IMG/VR virus record: IMGVR_UViG_3300044678_000583
Span: 1-31,059 of that record
Length of the DNA: 31,059 bases
DNA from: a virus
Reading direction: 5' to 3' (one strand)
Shown here: positions 9,080 to 15,792 of the stretch, piece after piece
Layout of the letters: every line of letters starts with the position of its first letter
Position numbering within the stretch: the first letter of the stretch is position 1
Notes under the pieces: model-generated
Seen by the model: only the letters and a program-made list of their open reading frames with translations
Database searches by the model: none
Told to the model about the DNA's origin: nothing
Position numbers and translations under genes: made by a program

Positions 9080-9090
9080 TAAAAAAGTAG
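9080..9090 (-). promoter_or_regulatory. CTACTTTTTTA motif with flanking inverted repeat
   Basis: Minus strand ACCTA, CTTTTT, TAGGT, AG, then ATG at 9074. The flanks make the motif an inverted repeat, shared almost exactly with the site at 30877-30887. Confidence 0.5.
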
Positions 9091-9102
9091 GTTTGTGCCT
9101 AC

Positions 9103-9705
9103 CTATGTAGTGAGAACCTCACTGGTAACGTATGCGGTTATGGGTTTACCCAAGGCATCTCCCAAGTGCTGTGCGATTGCATCGATATTGGCAGGGGTCA
9201 GTACATCGCCTATAAAATTACCGCCTTTGTAACCAAACCTCTTTATCGTTCCTTTGCTGTGTATTTTTTTGGCAATCGCAATCGCCATAGATTTACGGGC
9301 TTCCAAAACTGACTGACCGCTTTCCTGTTTTGATTTGCGAACGGGAATACCTTTTGCAGTTATCCATTCCTCAATAGATTGCCACAGGAATTTACCGCCA
9401 TTGTTTCCTTGCCTTGTTCTGCCCCTGCCTTGGTCTGCCCATAGGTAGTAACTTGCCATTTCGATTGGTACGGTCACTCCGTTTGCAGTTTCTTGAAAAT
9501 CTAAAACCTTTGTTTCACCAATTAAATTACCTGTGGCTTTCAGTTTCTTTTGCCGCATGTCATCTTTTAACGCATCAACTAAACGCTGAGCCACTCCAAT
9601 AACAAGATCAGCAAGTAATGAATTAGGCATGGGGCTGTCAGGTATGCCAAACTTATCCAGCAACCCTTTGTTGATTGCATCCAGTTGCGCTTTGGTAATG
9701 TTCAC
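9103..9705 (-). CDS. Tail/neck protein of unknown role (200 aa)
   Basis: A 200-residue protein between the frameshifted chaperone genes and the first tail-tip gene. It starts with GTG (NITKAQLDAINKGLL). The centre contains SYYLWADQGRGRTRQGNNGGKFLWQSIEEWI, a pattern I associate with small head-tail joining or tail-completion proteins of the HK97 gp10 type, but the match is weak. The C-terminus has a Gly/Lys-rich turn (TIKRFGYKGGNFIGDVL). A CTACTTTTATA motif lies 3 bases before the GTG and a terminator plus a tRNA-like element lie just upstream, so it probably has its own mRNA start. Confidence 0.45.
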   Translation of the reverse strand: MNITKAQLDAINKGLLDKFGIPDSPMPNSLLADLVIGVAQRLVDALKDDMRQKKLKATGNLIGETKVLDFQETANGVTVPIEMASYYLWADQGRGRTRQGNNGGKFLWQSIEEWITAKGIPVRKSKQESGQSVLEARKSMAIAIAKKIHSKGTIKRFGYKGGNFIGDVLTPANIDAIAQHLGDALGKPITAYVTSEVLTT

Positions 9706-9708
9706 ACT

Positions 9709-9719
9709 TATAAAAGTAG
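9709..9719 (-). promoter_or_regulatory. CTACTTTTATA start-proximal motif
   Basis: Exact consensus CTACTTTTATA on the minus strand, then AGT and the GTG start at 9705. It follows a hairpin terminator at once, which suits a site that restarts transcription. Confidence 0.5.
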
Positions 9720-9742
9720 AAACCCCGACACAATGGCCGGGG
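9713..9742 (-). terminator. Hairpin terminator after the tRNA-like element
   Basis: Minus strand CCCCG (plus 9738-9742), a 10-base loop, CGGGG (plus 9723-9727), then TTTCTACTTTT. It closes the transcript carrying the tail chaperone genes and the tRNA-like element. The T tract is interrupted, so termination may be partial. Confidence 0.6.
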
Positions 9743-9744
9743 CT

Positions 9745-9830
9745 TCATCCGTATGGGATTTGCACCCATGTCCTCACAAAGTGAGATGCTACTCAAAGGC
9801 AGTATTCATTCCTGCTTACACCAACGGTAT
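9745..9830 (-). ncRNA. Class-II tRNA-like element (degenerate; candidate anticodon UGA)
   Basis: An 86-base stretch in the only sizeable gap of the tail module. Minus strand, in order: a weak acceptor (ATACCGT against ACGGAT, with a bulged A); TG; D arm GTGT/ATAC with a 12-base loop containing GG and the A-box-like TGGTGTAAGCAGG; a short anticodon stem TGC/GCA with loop TTTGAGT (U33 present, anticodon TGA, serine); a long variable arm CTCAC-TTT-GTGAG; and a good T arm ATGGG-TGCAAAT-CCCAT. No CCA is encoded. The T arm and variable arm are convincing; the acceptor and anticodon stems are poor, so it may be a decayed tRNA, a tRNA mimic or chance. Confidence 0.35.
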
Positions 9831-9837
9831 TTCAAAC

Positions 9838-10637
9838 TTACAACATTTCCTGCATCAATGCAATCTTGTAAACGGTGCTATCTTTGGCAGACTTTGCCGA
9901 CTGCGCTGCCGTGTTTAATCGTTCTGTCCTTGCCCTGTCTTTTTCTGTTTGGAAACTGACTGCGTTTAAGAACTCAACAAGCGGCATGTTCAAAAAGAAA
10001 TCCCACTTTGTCCTGTCACCACCTGCGATGTTGTCCACCATTTTCAGCCAACTGATGGCTGGTCGGTCTTTTCGTCTGCTATCTTCTTCAACTTCTCCAC
10101 TTCCTGCTCTAAAAATACTTGGGTAGCTTCGAGTAATTCCGGTAAGCATAGAGAAAAAAAAAGCGTGTAGGCGTAGGCAAATGAAATCGGCATCCGTTCC
10201 CTGAACTGCGCTGCAATCTTTTCAAAGTCATCTGTCTTGACTTCCTTGCGCTTTGGTGGGAATATCCGATAAGGCACACACAATGCCGCCATAATCATGT
10301 GCAAGTTCTGCACCCACTTGTCCTTTTCAGCAAACAAGTCCTGCACCATGATAAATTGGTGCGCTTGTAAGTTGTGCTGATTGGCTGCGAATTTGTAAAG
10401 GGTGTTGCCGATACGGAAGCTACCCACGTTTTTTGCGGTGGGTAATTCTGCCATAAATGCAAGTTTCGATAGTGCAGCCGTGATGTCCACAATCCGCATC
10501 TCCTCGATTGTGTCCAGTTTTTTATTAGATAAAATGGACAATGTTTTGATTTGATTGTCAAAACTCGGCTCGGTCAATAGCTGCAATTCTTGAAACTGTG
10601 CTATGCTTATTTGATTCCAATTCTTTGGTAATTTCAT
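9838..10637 (-). CDS. Tail assembly chaperone, frameshifted long form (G-T type)
   Basis: A second reading frame, -1 relative to the upstream chaperone gene, is open across its end and continues to 9838. Its unique part (ISWLKMVDNIAGGDRTKWDF, then NAVSFQTEKDRARTE) has the W..v.n.aGGD..k signature of the T domain of phage tail chaperones. A likely slip site is GAA AAG (plus 10068-10073): Lys tRNA on AAG can re-pair with AAA. A shift there would give a product of about 266 residues. An alternative site, TTT TTA, lies 40-50 bases upstream. By analogy with lambda G/GT both forms would chaperone the tape measure. The site is inference; separate translation of the second frame is possible. Confidence 0.6.
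10044..10637 (-). CDS. Tail assembly chaperone, short form (G type, 197 aa)
   Basis: A 197-residue helical protein (LPKNWNQISIAQFQELQLL at the start; PYRIFPPKRKEVKTDDFEKIAAQF in the second half) of a type found just before tail genes in Bacteroidota phages. The last residues (EVEKLKKIADEKTDQ) are a charged helix containing the presumed slip codons. Most ribosomes would end at 10044 to give this form. The ATG overlaps the stop of the preceding small gene (ATATGA), and a GGAGG sequence lies 7 bases before the ATG, unusual for this genome but also encoded by the upstream gene. Confidence 0.65.
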   Translation of the reverse strand: MKLPKNWNQISIAQFQELQLLTEPSFDNQIKTLSILSNKKLDTIEEMRIVDITAALSKLAFMAELPTAKNVGSFRIGNTLYKFAANQHNLQAHQFIMVQDLFAEKDKWVQNLHMIMAALCVPYRIFPPKRKEVKTDDFEKIAAQFRERMPISFAYAYTLFFSLCLPELLEATQVFLEQEVEKLKKIADEKTDQPSVG

Positions 10638-10864
10638 ATGTTACCTCCGTATGTTTTGTTCCAAATATGTTCAAATGCTTCATTACCACGCAAGTCATTT
10701 TTCCCTTCAAGGTTATCAAGCAAAATTTCAAGTATTGATAATGCTGTTTCTTCGTGTTGCTCCTTTTCCATTTCTTTGGCTTGTTGGAATTCTTCTGCCG
10801 TAATATAGCCCTTTGGTCTGCACCTATCTTCCAACCATTCAACTGCTGTCTGTTTGTTTTCCAT
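10634..10864 (-). CDS. Small KQTAVEWL-family protein, copy 1 (76 aa)
   Basis: A 76-residue charged helical protein of unknown function. It begins MENKQTAVEWL and has the pattern F-Q-Q-A-K-E-M-E-K-E-Q at residues about 26-36, shared with two other small proteins of this genome (13228-13419 and 22870-23094). I chose ATG 10864 because a TATATTTG promoter box ends four bases before it; the upstream TTG that would add five residues lies inside that box. Placed between the large terminase and the tail chaperone genes, with the chaperone start overlapping its stop, it looks like a separately promoted gene inserted in the late block. Confidence 0.7.
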   Translation of the reverse strand: MENKQTAVEWLEDRCRPKGYITAEEFQQAKEMEKEQHEETALSILEILLDNLEGKNDLRGNEAFEHIWNKTYGGNI

Positions 10865-10868
10865 ACTA

Positions 10869-10876
10869 CAAATATA
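10869..10876 (-). promoter_or_regulatory. Bacteroidota -7 box (TATATTTG) before small KQTAVEWL gene
   Basis: Minus strand TATATTTG, then TAGT and ATG at 10864. The 4-base spacing matches the early promoters on the plus strand, so a nearly leaderless mRNA is expected. Upstream TTG triplets exist but at a short 16-base spacing, so the -33 element is weak. Confidence 0.6.
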
Positions 10877-10881
10877 CAAAA

Positions 10882-12069
10882 TTAAACAATAACAAACACA
10901 CCTTTTTTATTCTTTTGGCTGCAATACCGGGCAAGTGCCAACGCACAAACTGCGTCATCGTGCAACCCTGATGGTGCAGAATACCGCAATCCCGTTGCCG
11001 TGTGTTCAAATTCAAAGTTACGCATTTCATCTGCGATTATGCCTTCGGGGAATTTAATCAGTCCAGCGTGAACGTCTGCGGTCAACTGCTCCATCATTTG
11101 CTGTTTGCTTACCGATGTGAACTTCACCCCAACGGAACGTGGACAATGCCGTTGTATCTTCTCAACAATCGGGTCACCCACTCCCGTGCTATCGATTGCC
11201 GCAGGGGTATTGCCTACTACCCTGATGATGTGCTGTTCTGTCTGCGCCCAGTCCTTTTGAAAGCGGTCAAAATAGCAGACACGATATTCGGCATCCAAAC
11301 CAATTATGACCGTGTAGTCCGAATACTTTGCAAGGTCAATGCCGTACCACTCAACAGGTGCGGTGGAAATCGGTGCAATACACTGCGAAATGTAGCTCAA
11401 TCCAAATGGGTTGCTACCATCCTCGGTAGGTTCGGCCAAATACAGCTCCGAAAATATGTGCTGCGGCAAATCCCTTTTCGCCTGTTCTACTTCCTCTAAT
11501 TTCAGCACCCCAGCATTCACGGCATCGTATGCGGTTATCTTAAAAAAGGCGTAGTTCGGTTCGCCCATCCTTGCTCGTTCACTTAATTTGTAACCCCAAT
11601 TCTTTTTGCCTTTCACGTTACCGATTAGCTTTGCCTTGCCTTCGGTTTTGGTCAGGGTAGAACGCAGGGCATACCACGCATCTTCTCTCGCCCGTGTGAA
11701 CTCATCAAATACCGCAGCATAAACATCGTCACCATAAAGGTTGTCGGGTTTGTCAGCGGACTTAAATTCAATTATCCCCCCGGTTGGAAGGGTCAAACGC
11801 AACTTGCTTTCATTGACCTTAAAAAAGTCACGCACGGTCACTTGGTTACGCATCCTCCTGAATGCGATTTCCGCTTGTTGGTAAACGGGTGCAACCCACC
11901 AAACAGACTGATTTTCTTTTAGCTTCAACGCCTGTTCAAACAGCCAAATGATGTGACTTGCTGTCTTGCCTACTTTCGTGGCAGCAGCGGTCACGGTGTA
12001 TCTGTCTGGGCTGTCAAGTATTGCCCGTTGGTAGTCCGTTACGAATGGCCGTGTGTAGCTAATGTGCAT
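10882..12069 (-). CDS. terL: Terminase large subunit (395 aa)
   Basis: The packaging motor ATPase and nuclease that cuts DNA concatemers and drives DNA into proheads through the portal. Visible motifs: Walker A ATKVGKT at residues 30-36; Walker B VYAAVFDEF at 116-124 with catalytic Glu 123; a coupling-like motif KLIGNVKG at 147-154; then an RNase H-like nuclease with acidic residues in GIDLAKYSDY (Asp 245), AIDSTGVGD (Asp 293) and GLHDDAV (Asp 371/372). At 395 residues it is compact but complete. Its start overlaps the GT4 glycosyltransferase gene by 31 bases. The portal, its partner, lies far away downstream of the head genes. Confidence 0.93.
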   Translation of the reverse strand: MHISYTRPFVTDYQRAILDSPDRYTVTAAATKVGKTASHIIWLFEQALKLKENQSVWWVAPVYQQAEIAFRRMRNQVTVRDFFKVNESKLRLTLPTGGIIEFKSADKPDNLYGDDVYAAVFDEFTRAREDAWYALRSTLTKTEGKAKLIGNVKGKKNWGYKLSERARMGEPNYAFFKITAYDAVNAGVLKLEEVEQAKRDLPQHIFSELYLAEPTEDGSNPFGLSYISQCIAPISTAPVEWYGIDLAKYSDYTVIIGLDAEYRVCYFDRFQKDWAQTEQHIIRVVGNTPAAIDSTGVGDPIVEKIQRHCPRSVGVKFTSVSKQQMMEQLTADVHAGLIKFPEGIIADEMRNFEFEHTATGLRYSAPSGLHDDAVCALALARYCSQKNKKGVFVIV

Positions 12070-13097
12070 TTATAAAAATCCAATCTGTCTTTGTTTATGG
12101 CTTCAAGATTGTGGTGTTGATTGCAGTAAACCTGATTGGCAACCCCCCTGATTTTGTTTGCTTCGGGTTGGCTTTCCATTGCCTGTTTCATGGCTTTATA
12201 CCACTCATCTGGTGTGTTCAAACAGAACTTAACCCCGGCATTGTTCAGGTGTTGCAGGTATGGCTCAACTCCCGATGCAATCACGGGCAACCCATAGGCA
12301 GCCGCTTCAATTATTTTTAGTTCGGATTTGCAGCTGTTCCACTCGTTCTGTTCCAATGGGGCTAACGCACAATCAAACAAGCGGTAGAAATTGCCGTACT
12401 CGTTTGGCTGCTGTGCATGGCTGACCAATACCTGGGGCCGAAGCACCGGGTTGTTGCCGTTGAACTTGTAAAGGATGCTGTCCCAAATGTAGTTATTAGC
12501 CATCCAGCCGCACAAAACAAAGCGGACATTGTCATGCTCGTTGCAGATGCGTTCGATTGCTTCCGATAGTATCATGATGTCATTGCTGTGAGTAAGTCCA
12601 CCCACCCAGCCAAAGGTGAAGTATTCCCGTTCCTGTGGTGTTGAAAGCCACTGATCATCTGTCAGGTCAAGTGCATTCGGCAGCACCTGCACATTGCAGT
12701 TGTACTTCGCTATCTTTTGGGCCAAATAATCTGTGGTCGTGGTCACACCATCTGCATAACGAATGCCGTCAATAATTTGCTGTTTCAGCTTATGCTCTCG
12801 GAAATACTTGTAAGTCGGGTGGTGTTTTGGCAGTACCCAATAGTCGTCAATGTCCACGATGTATTTGATATTGTTCTTTGCAAGGTAGTGGAGTATCTCG
12901 TAGTGGTTGTCACCCAGCCACCTGTTGAAGATGACAAGGTCGTAGTTAGATAAATGCGGTATTCCATTGCGTTCAAAGTTTTGGCTTATGCTGACGGTGA
13001 TGTCATCAGGGTAATCAATCTGCAATCGTTTCAGGGGTGTGTACAGGCGGTGGTATTCAACTCCACCCATGCCTTCCCATAGGGCTAATACTTTCAT
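12039..13097 (-). CDS. Glycosyltransferase, GT4-like (352 aa)
   Basis: A GT-B fold glycosyltransferase candidate. The N-terminal domain has a Rossmann-like start (MKVLALWEGMGGVEYHRL) and VVNRW-type strands. The C-terminal domain starts near residue 163 (FTFGWVGGLTHSNDI) and contains the nucleotide-sugar site CKSELKIIEAAAYGLPVIAS at about residues 268-287, typical of GT4 enzymes. Donor and acceptor cannot be read from sequence. It lies between the presumed small terminase region and terL, in the same strand as another glycosyltransferase and a methyltransferase, so a glycan on the virion or a host surface glycan is the likely target. Phage genomic DNA is a third option. Confidence 0.8.
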   Translation of the reverse strand: MKVLALWEGMGGVEYHRLYTPLKRLQIDYPDDITVSISQNFERNGIPHLSNYDLVIFNRWLGDNHYEILHYLAKNNIKYIVDIDDYWVLPKHHPTYKYFREHKLKQQIIDGIRYADGVTTTTDYLAQKIAKYNCNVQVLPNALDLTDDQWLSTPQEREYFTFGWVGGLTHSNDIMILSEAIERICNEHDNVRFVLCGWMANNYIWDSILYKFNGNNPVLRPQVLVSHAQQPNEYGNFYRLFDCALAPLEQNEWNSCKSELKIIEAAAYGLPVIASGVEPYLQHLNNAGVKFCLNTPDEWYKAMKQAMESQPEANKIRGVANQVYCNQHHNLEAINKDRLDFYKCTLATHGHS

Positions 13098-13231
13098 TTC
13101 ATCATCTCCTTTATTTCTGCAAATAGCCGCCTGATTTCGGGTGACTTGATTTTAAGACAGGCAACCTGTAATTTTATTGTGCGCCTTTCTTTCGTGCGTT
13201 TCAGCCGTCTGCGCTGGGTAGTGTATTTCAT
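13094..13231 (-). CDS. Short basic protein (45 aa)
   Basis: A 45-codon gene easily missed by length cut-offs. Its ATG overlaps the preceding stop (ATGA at 13228-13231) and its stop overlaps the glycosyltransferase ATG (ATGA at 13094-13097), so it is locked in a chain of coupled genes. It is very basic in the first half (TTQRRRLKRTKERRTIK) with one Cys and an amphipathic C-terminal helix. It could bind nucleic acid; no family recognised. Confidence 0.65.
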   Translation of the reverse strand: MKYTTQRRRLKRTKERRTIKLQVACLKIKSPEIRRLFAEIKEMMK

Positions 13232-13419
13232 TCGTATGTTTCGGTAAAATATTCGTATGCGTTCAGGTCATCGTCAATCATGGTGGCATTTACTGCATCC
13301 ATAATCTGTTGTCGTTCCATTTCTTTCGCCTTGTTTATTATTGCAGTTGCCTGTTCAATAGATAGAGTATCTTTCAGGTTTTCAAGCAACCATTCAATTG
13401 CTGTCTGTTTATTGCCCAT
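13228..13419 (-). CDS. Small KQTAIEWL-family protein, copy 2 (63 aa)
   Basis: A 63-residue helical acidic protein starting MGNKQTAIEWL and carrying INKAKEMERQQ at residues about 28-38, the two signatures of the small family that also occurs at 10634-10864 and 22870-23094. The C-terminus is acidic and differs from the other copies. The ATG overlaps the end of the presumed small terminase gene by 11 bases. Function unknown; conserved ends with variable tails suggest a shared binding partner. Confidence 0.7.
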   Translation of the reverse strand: MGNKQTAIEWLLENLKDTLSIEQATAIINKAKEMERQQIMDAVNATMIDDDLNAYEYFTETYE

Positions 13420-13771
13420 CTAAATTAAGTGTTATTTTGATTTCGCCTGTGACCGTTTGATTTACGTCTGCCGTTTCTTTCGGTTTGCCGTACACCCTGC
13501 TCAACAAAGTTTCAATGGAATACAAGCTGCCCTTTTCAAGTGACTTCCGCATGGCATTGGCAATGGTCTTTTCCAGTACCGTTGCCTTCGGGTTCTGCCA
13601 CACTTCTTTCAGCTCATCCAAGTCCATTGACAACATGGCTTGTATCGTGTCGTTTATTTCGGCAAGTTTGTAGCCCTGCTCTTTCAAAAGGGTGACATAC
13701 TTTTTTGGTCTGCCGTTGGGGTTGGCAACCTCGCCTTTTTTGAATGGTGTTAAATTTTGTTCGTTTGCCAT
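13409..13771 (-). CDS. Putative terminase small subunit (120 aa)
   Basis: A 120-residue protein starting NLTPFKKGEVANPNGRPKK, a signature of DUF5681-like and small-terminase-like proteins in phages, followed by a helical segment (LKEQGYKLAEINDTIQAMLSMDLDELKEVW) and a C-terminal region (TIANAMRKSLEKGSLYSIETLLSRVYGKP) that is frequent in terminase small subunits. Small terminases recognise packaging sites on DNA. The gene lies before terL in transcription order, separated by three genes. The call rests on sequence pattern and position together. Confidence 0.6.
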   Translation of the reverse strand: MANEQNLTPFKKGEVANPNGRPKKYVTLLKEQGYKLAEINDTIQAMLSMDLDELKEVWQNPKATVLEKTIANAMRKSLEKGSLYSIETLLSRVYGKPKETADVNQTVTGEIKITLNLDGQ

Positions 13772-13789
13772 ATCTTCACTATTTGTTCA

Positions 13790-14209
13790 CTATTTTCCAC
13801 AAGTTGGACACATTTCTTTTTCTTCGGGTTCTTCTTTTATTTCGGGTAGGTCAATGCCCCATGTGATTAACTCCTCTGCATCCCATTCGTTTGCCAATTC
13901 ATCCCAGTTCCACTCCCCGAAAGATACGTTGTCCTTTATCAAAAATTCATCACGCTGTTTAGCTGTCCACTCATCGGCCAATATGATGGGAACCTCTGCC
14001 GCCCCGATGTCGCAAAGTGCCTTATATCTCATGTTACCGCCCAAAATTGTGTAACCCCCAAAGTCGGAAGTGACGCAAACCAATGGACGGGCAGTCAGCA
14101 TTTCAGGAAATTCAATAAGCGACCGCTTCAATTTAGCGAATTTATCCGCATTGATTGTCCGAGGGTTATTTGCGTTTGGATGAATTTCGCTTAACCTTAC
14201 CCACTGCAT
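13790..14209 (-). CDS. ParB/Srx-fold protein with C-terminal CxxC (139 aa)
   Basis: A ParB N-terminal-domain protein: WVRLSEIHPNANNPRTINADKFAKLKRSL, then the core GGYTILGGNMRYKALCDIG with G-G-N-M-R in place of the G-x-R-R of chromosomal ParB. ParB-family domains can bind or hydrolyse CTP; in phages such domains are often fused to DNA methyltransferases. Here the methyltransferase half is absent. The C-terminus is acidic and ends in MCPTCGK, half of a zinc-ribbon-like site. It overlaps the SAM methyltransferase gene by 44 bases. Partner and target are unknown; a partition role is unlikely in a phage without other plasmid genes. Confidence 0.7.
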   Translation of the reverse strand: MQWVRLSEIHPNANNPRTINADKFAKLKRSLIEFPEMLTARPLVCVTSDFGGYTILGGNMRYKALCDIGAAEVPIILADEWTAKQRDEFLIKDNVSFGEWNWDELANEWDAEELITWGIDLPEIKEEPEEKEMCPTCGK

Positions 14210-14762
14210 TTTTTTTGATTATTACTTCGATTGAAAATTCCCCGTTGCTATGTTCTTCGGGTTTGTCCTTGTTTGTTGCCGTGTCGATTATCTCAATATC
14301 CCAATACTCCTGAATGCCTGTTGCAAGTAGTATGCCTTCAACTGAAAAAGTATGTGGTGGCTCACATGAGTATGGCAAGTAGAAATATCGGTGATCTAAA
14401 TTCCATCGGCTTGGTAGTGTCTTTTTGCGTTCATACAAATCACGATGCGGAATGCTCATAATAATATGACCACCGGGTTTGCAAATGCGATACCAGTTTT
14501 GAATTGCCGTGATTGGGTCATCCAAGTGTTCCAATACGTGGGAAGCATAGACATAGTCAAATGTGTTGTCTGCGTATATCTCCATCGTGGTGGCATCGCA
14601 GTCATCTTTGTCATGGTGAATGCAATCGGTTAAACTGATGGTGTCCACTCCATCGTAGGTGTCAATCCTACCGCACCCGATGTCAATGCCTTGTCCTTTG
14701 ATGTAGGTGTCATAAAACCCGGATGCGAGTCTGCGTTGGTGTGCCTTTGCTGTTTCAGCCAT
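14166..14762 (-). CDS. SAM-dependent methyltransferase, class I (198 aa)
   Basis: A small Rossmann-fold methyltransferase. Motif I GIDIGCGRIDTYDGVD at residues 25-40 binds SAM; an acidic strand end lies near 55 (DDCDATTMEIYADNTFDYVYASHVLEHLDD), where HVLEHLDD is the classic motif of the Methyltransf_11 type; and ICKPGGHIIMSIPHRD follows at about residue 90. No DNA-methylase catalytic motif ([DN]PPY) is visible, so a small-molecule, sugar or protein substrate is likelier than DNA. It overlaps the GT9-like gene by 8 bases, so sugar O-methylation together with that enzyme is a reasonable hypothesis. Confidence 0.8.
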   Translation of the reverse strand: MAETAKAHQRRLASGFYDTYIKGQGIDIGCGRIDTYDGVDTISLTDCIHHDKDDCDATTMEIYADNTFDYVYASHVLEHLDDPITAIQNWYRICKPGGHIIMSIPHRDLYERKKTLPSRWNLDHRYFYLPYSCEPPHTFSVEGILLATGIQEYWDIEIIDTATNKDKPEEHSNGEFSIEVIIKKNAVGKVKRNSSKRK

Positions 14763-15510
14763 ATTTCTGTTTTATTATTTGTGTCAGGTTCATAATTGTC
14801 CATGCACCAAACCCATTGTCACCAGTCGGGATAACGTTGTGGGCAGTCGGGCAGATTTCAACAACACGGGGATGTTTCATTACCTCGGCTATTGCGTAGG
14901 CCATTGACTGGTTTCCGACAAATAACTCACAGCCCTTGATTATGCCGCACAGCTCGGCAAAGTCATTGACTTGGATGTGTTCAATGTCGGGCAGTTTGGC
15001 AGAAATTACCCGGTATTCATCAGGCAATCCCACGAATGAAATTCTATCCTGATACCTGCGAAGAATGGAATAATCAAAAGTCGGGTTATGGTAACGGGCT
15101 GTTCGGTTCAAAATAATTTGATGGTTATCTATCGGATCAATATTAAATGCAATCGGCTCGGCAAGGTTGCAGGTAAGTTCAGGATAGATATGAAAATACC
15201 ACTGGCTGATGTGGCCCGTGTAATTGTGGAACTTCCTAAATAGGTTGAAATTGTAATCGGTTTTGAAGGCTTCATCCGTGATTGTGCATTTGCCTATAAA
15301 GTCGGTAGACATCAAAAGCGGCATGAGCATTTGCGCCATCTTTAAATTCATCTGCACCTTGCCCATCGGGTGATTGAAATTGTATTGTGCAGGTACATCC
15401 ACCTGTAAATATAAGTGAACCTTGCTATCGTGCAACCGGGATGCTGCTCTCATTGCTGGGAGTGCATATATCAAATCCCCTGCGTTGCCGCCATGAATAA
15501 TGCTAACCAT
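14755..15510 (-). CDS. GT9-like glycosyltransferase (251 aa)
   Basis: Resembles ADP-heptose:LPS heptosyltransferases of family GT9. The N-terminus has the G-N-A-G-D-L-I-Y-A-L-P-A loop (residues about 8-19) and the C-terminal domain has FAELCGIIKGCELFVGNQSMAYAIAEVM, the donor-site signature in which D-S/Q-x-x-x-H is replaced by NQSMAYA. At 251 residues it is shorter than bacterial GT9 enzymes (about 320-350), so part of the N-terminal domain may be trimmed. It begins the glycan cassette with the methyltransferase and GT4 enzymes. Confidence 0.65.
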   Translation of the reverse strand: MVSIIHGGNAGDLIYALPAMRAASRLHDSKVHLYLQVDVPAQYNFNHPMGKVQMNLKMAQMLMPLLMSTDFIGKCTITDEAFKTDYNFNLFRKFHNYTGHISQWYFHIYPELTCNLAEPIAFNIDPIDNHQIILNRTARYHNPTFDYSILRRYQDRISFVGLPDEYRVISAKLPDIEHIQVNDFAELCGIIKGCELFVGNQSMAYAIAEVMKHPRVVEICPTAHNVIPTGDNGFGAWTIMNLTQIIKQKYG

Positions 15511-15709
15511 TGAGTGCTTCCCTATATAGTTTTTTTAGTGCATCGAACATACAACTGCGACAAGCTGGGAATGGTTGGCCGTACAACTGCCTGTGTACCT
15601 CGTTTAATTTGGCATAGTATCCAGCTTCAAGGGCATATGTTCCGGTCTTGTTAATCCGGTCAATGTGCGACTTCAAGTCAAGGCAAAGACTGCGTTGTTC
15701 AGGTGTCAT
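15503..15709 (-). CDS. Small protein with C-terminal CxxC (68 aa)
   Basis: A 68-residue helical protein starting MTPEQRSLCLDL and ending with PACRSCMFDALKKLYREAL, a possible half zinc site. I chose ATG 15709 because it overlaps the stop of the preceding 28-codon gene (ATGA); the longer frame starting with TTG would overlap that gene fully. It overlaps the GT9-like gene by 8 bases. The CRSC helix pattern recurs in small Bacteroidota phage proteins of unknown function. Confidence 0.6.
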   Translation of the reverse strand: MTPEQRSLCLDLKSHIDRINKTGTYALEAGYYAKLNEVHRQLYGQPFPACRSCMFDALKKLYREALNG

Positions 15710-15792
15710 ATACGAGTCATTATAAAGTAACAAACACAGGGCAAAACAACCCCCATAGCGATGCCAGTCAATGTGATTTCAATAAGTGTCAT
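15706..15792 (-). CDS. Short membrane peptide (28 aa)
   Basis: A 28-codon gene linked on both sides by ATGA overlaps: its ATG with the stop of the 84-residue membrane protein (15789-15792) and its stop with the next ATG (15706-15709). It is almost entirely one hydrophobic helix (TGIAMGVVLPCVCYFIM) with a short polar start and an Arg near the end. Likely a single-pass inner membrane peptide; role unknown. Confidence 0.55.
   Translation of the reverse strand: MTLIEITLTGIAMGVVLPCVCYFIMTRI

Noticed and set aside
11002-11499. Open frame of 165 codons opposite terL
   Set aside because: terL with all its motifs occupies this DNA; the frame has an unlikely Cys-rich composition and no promoter.
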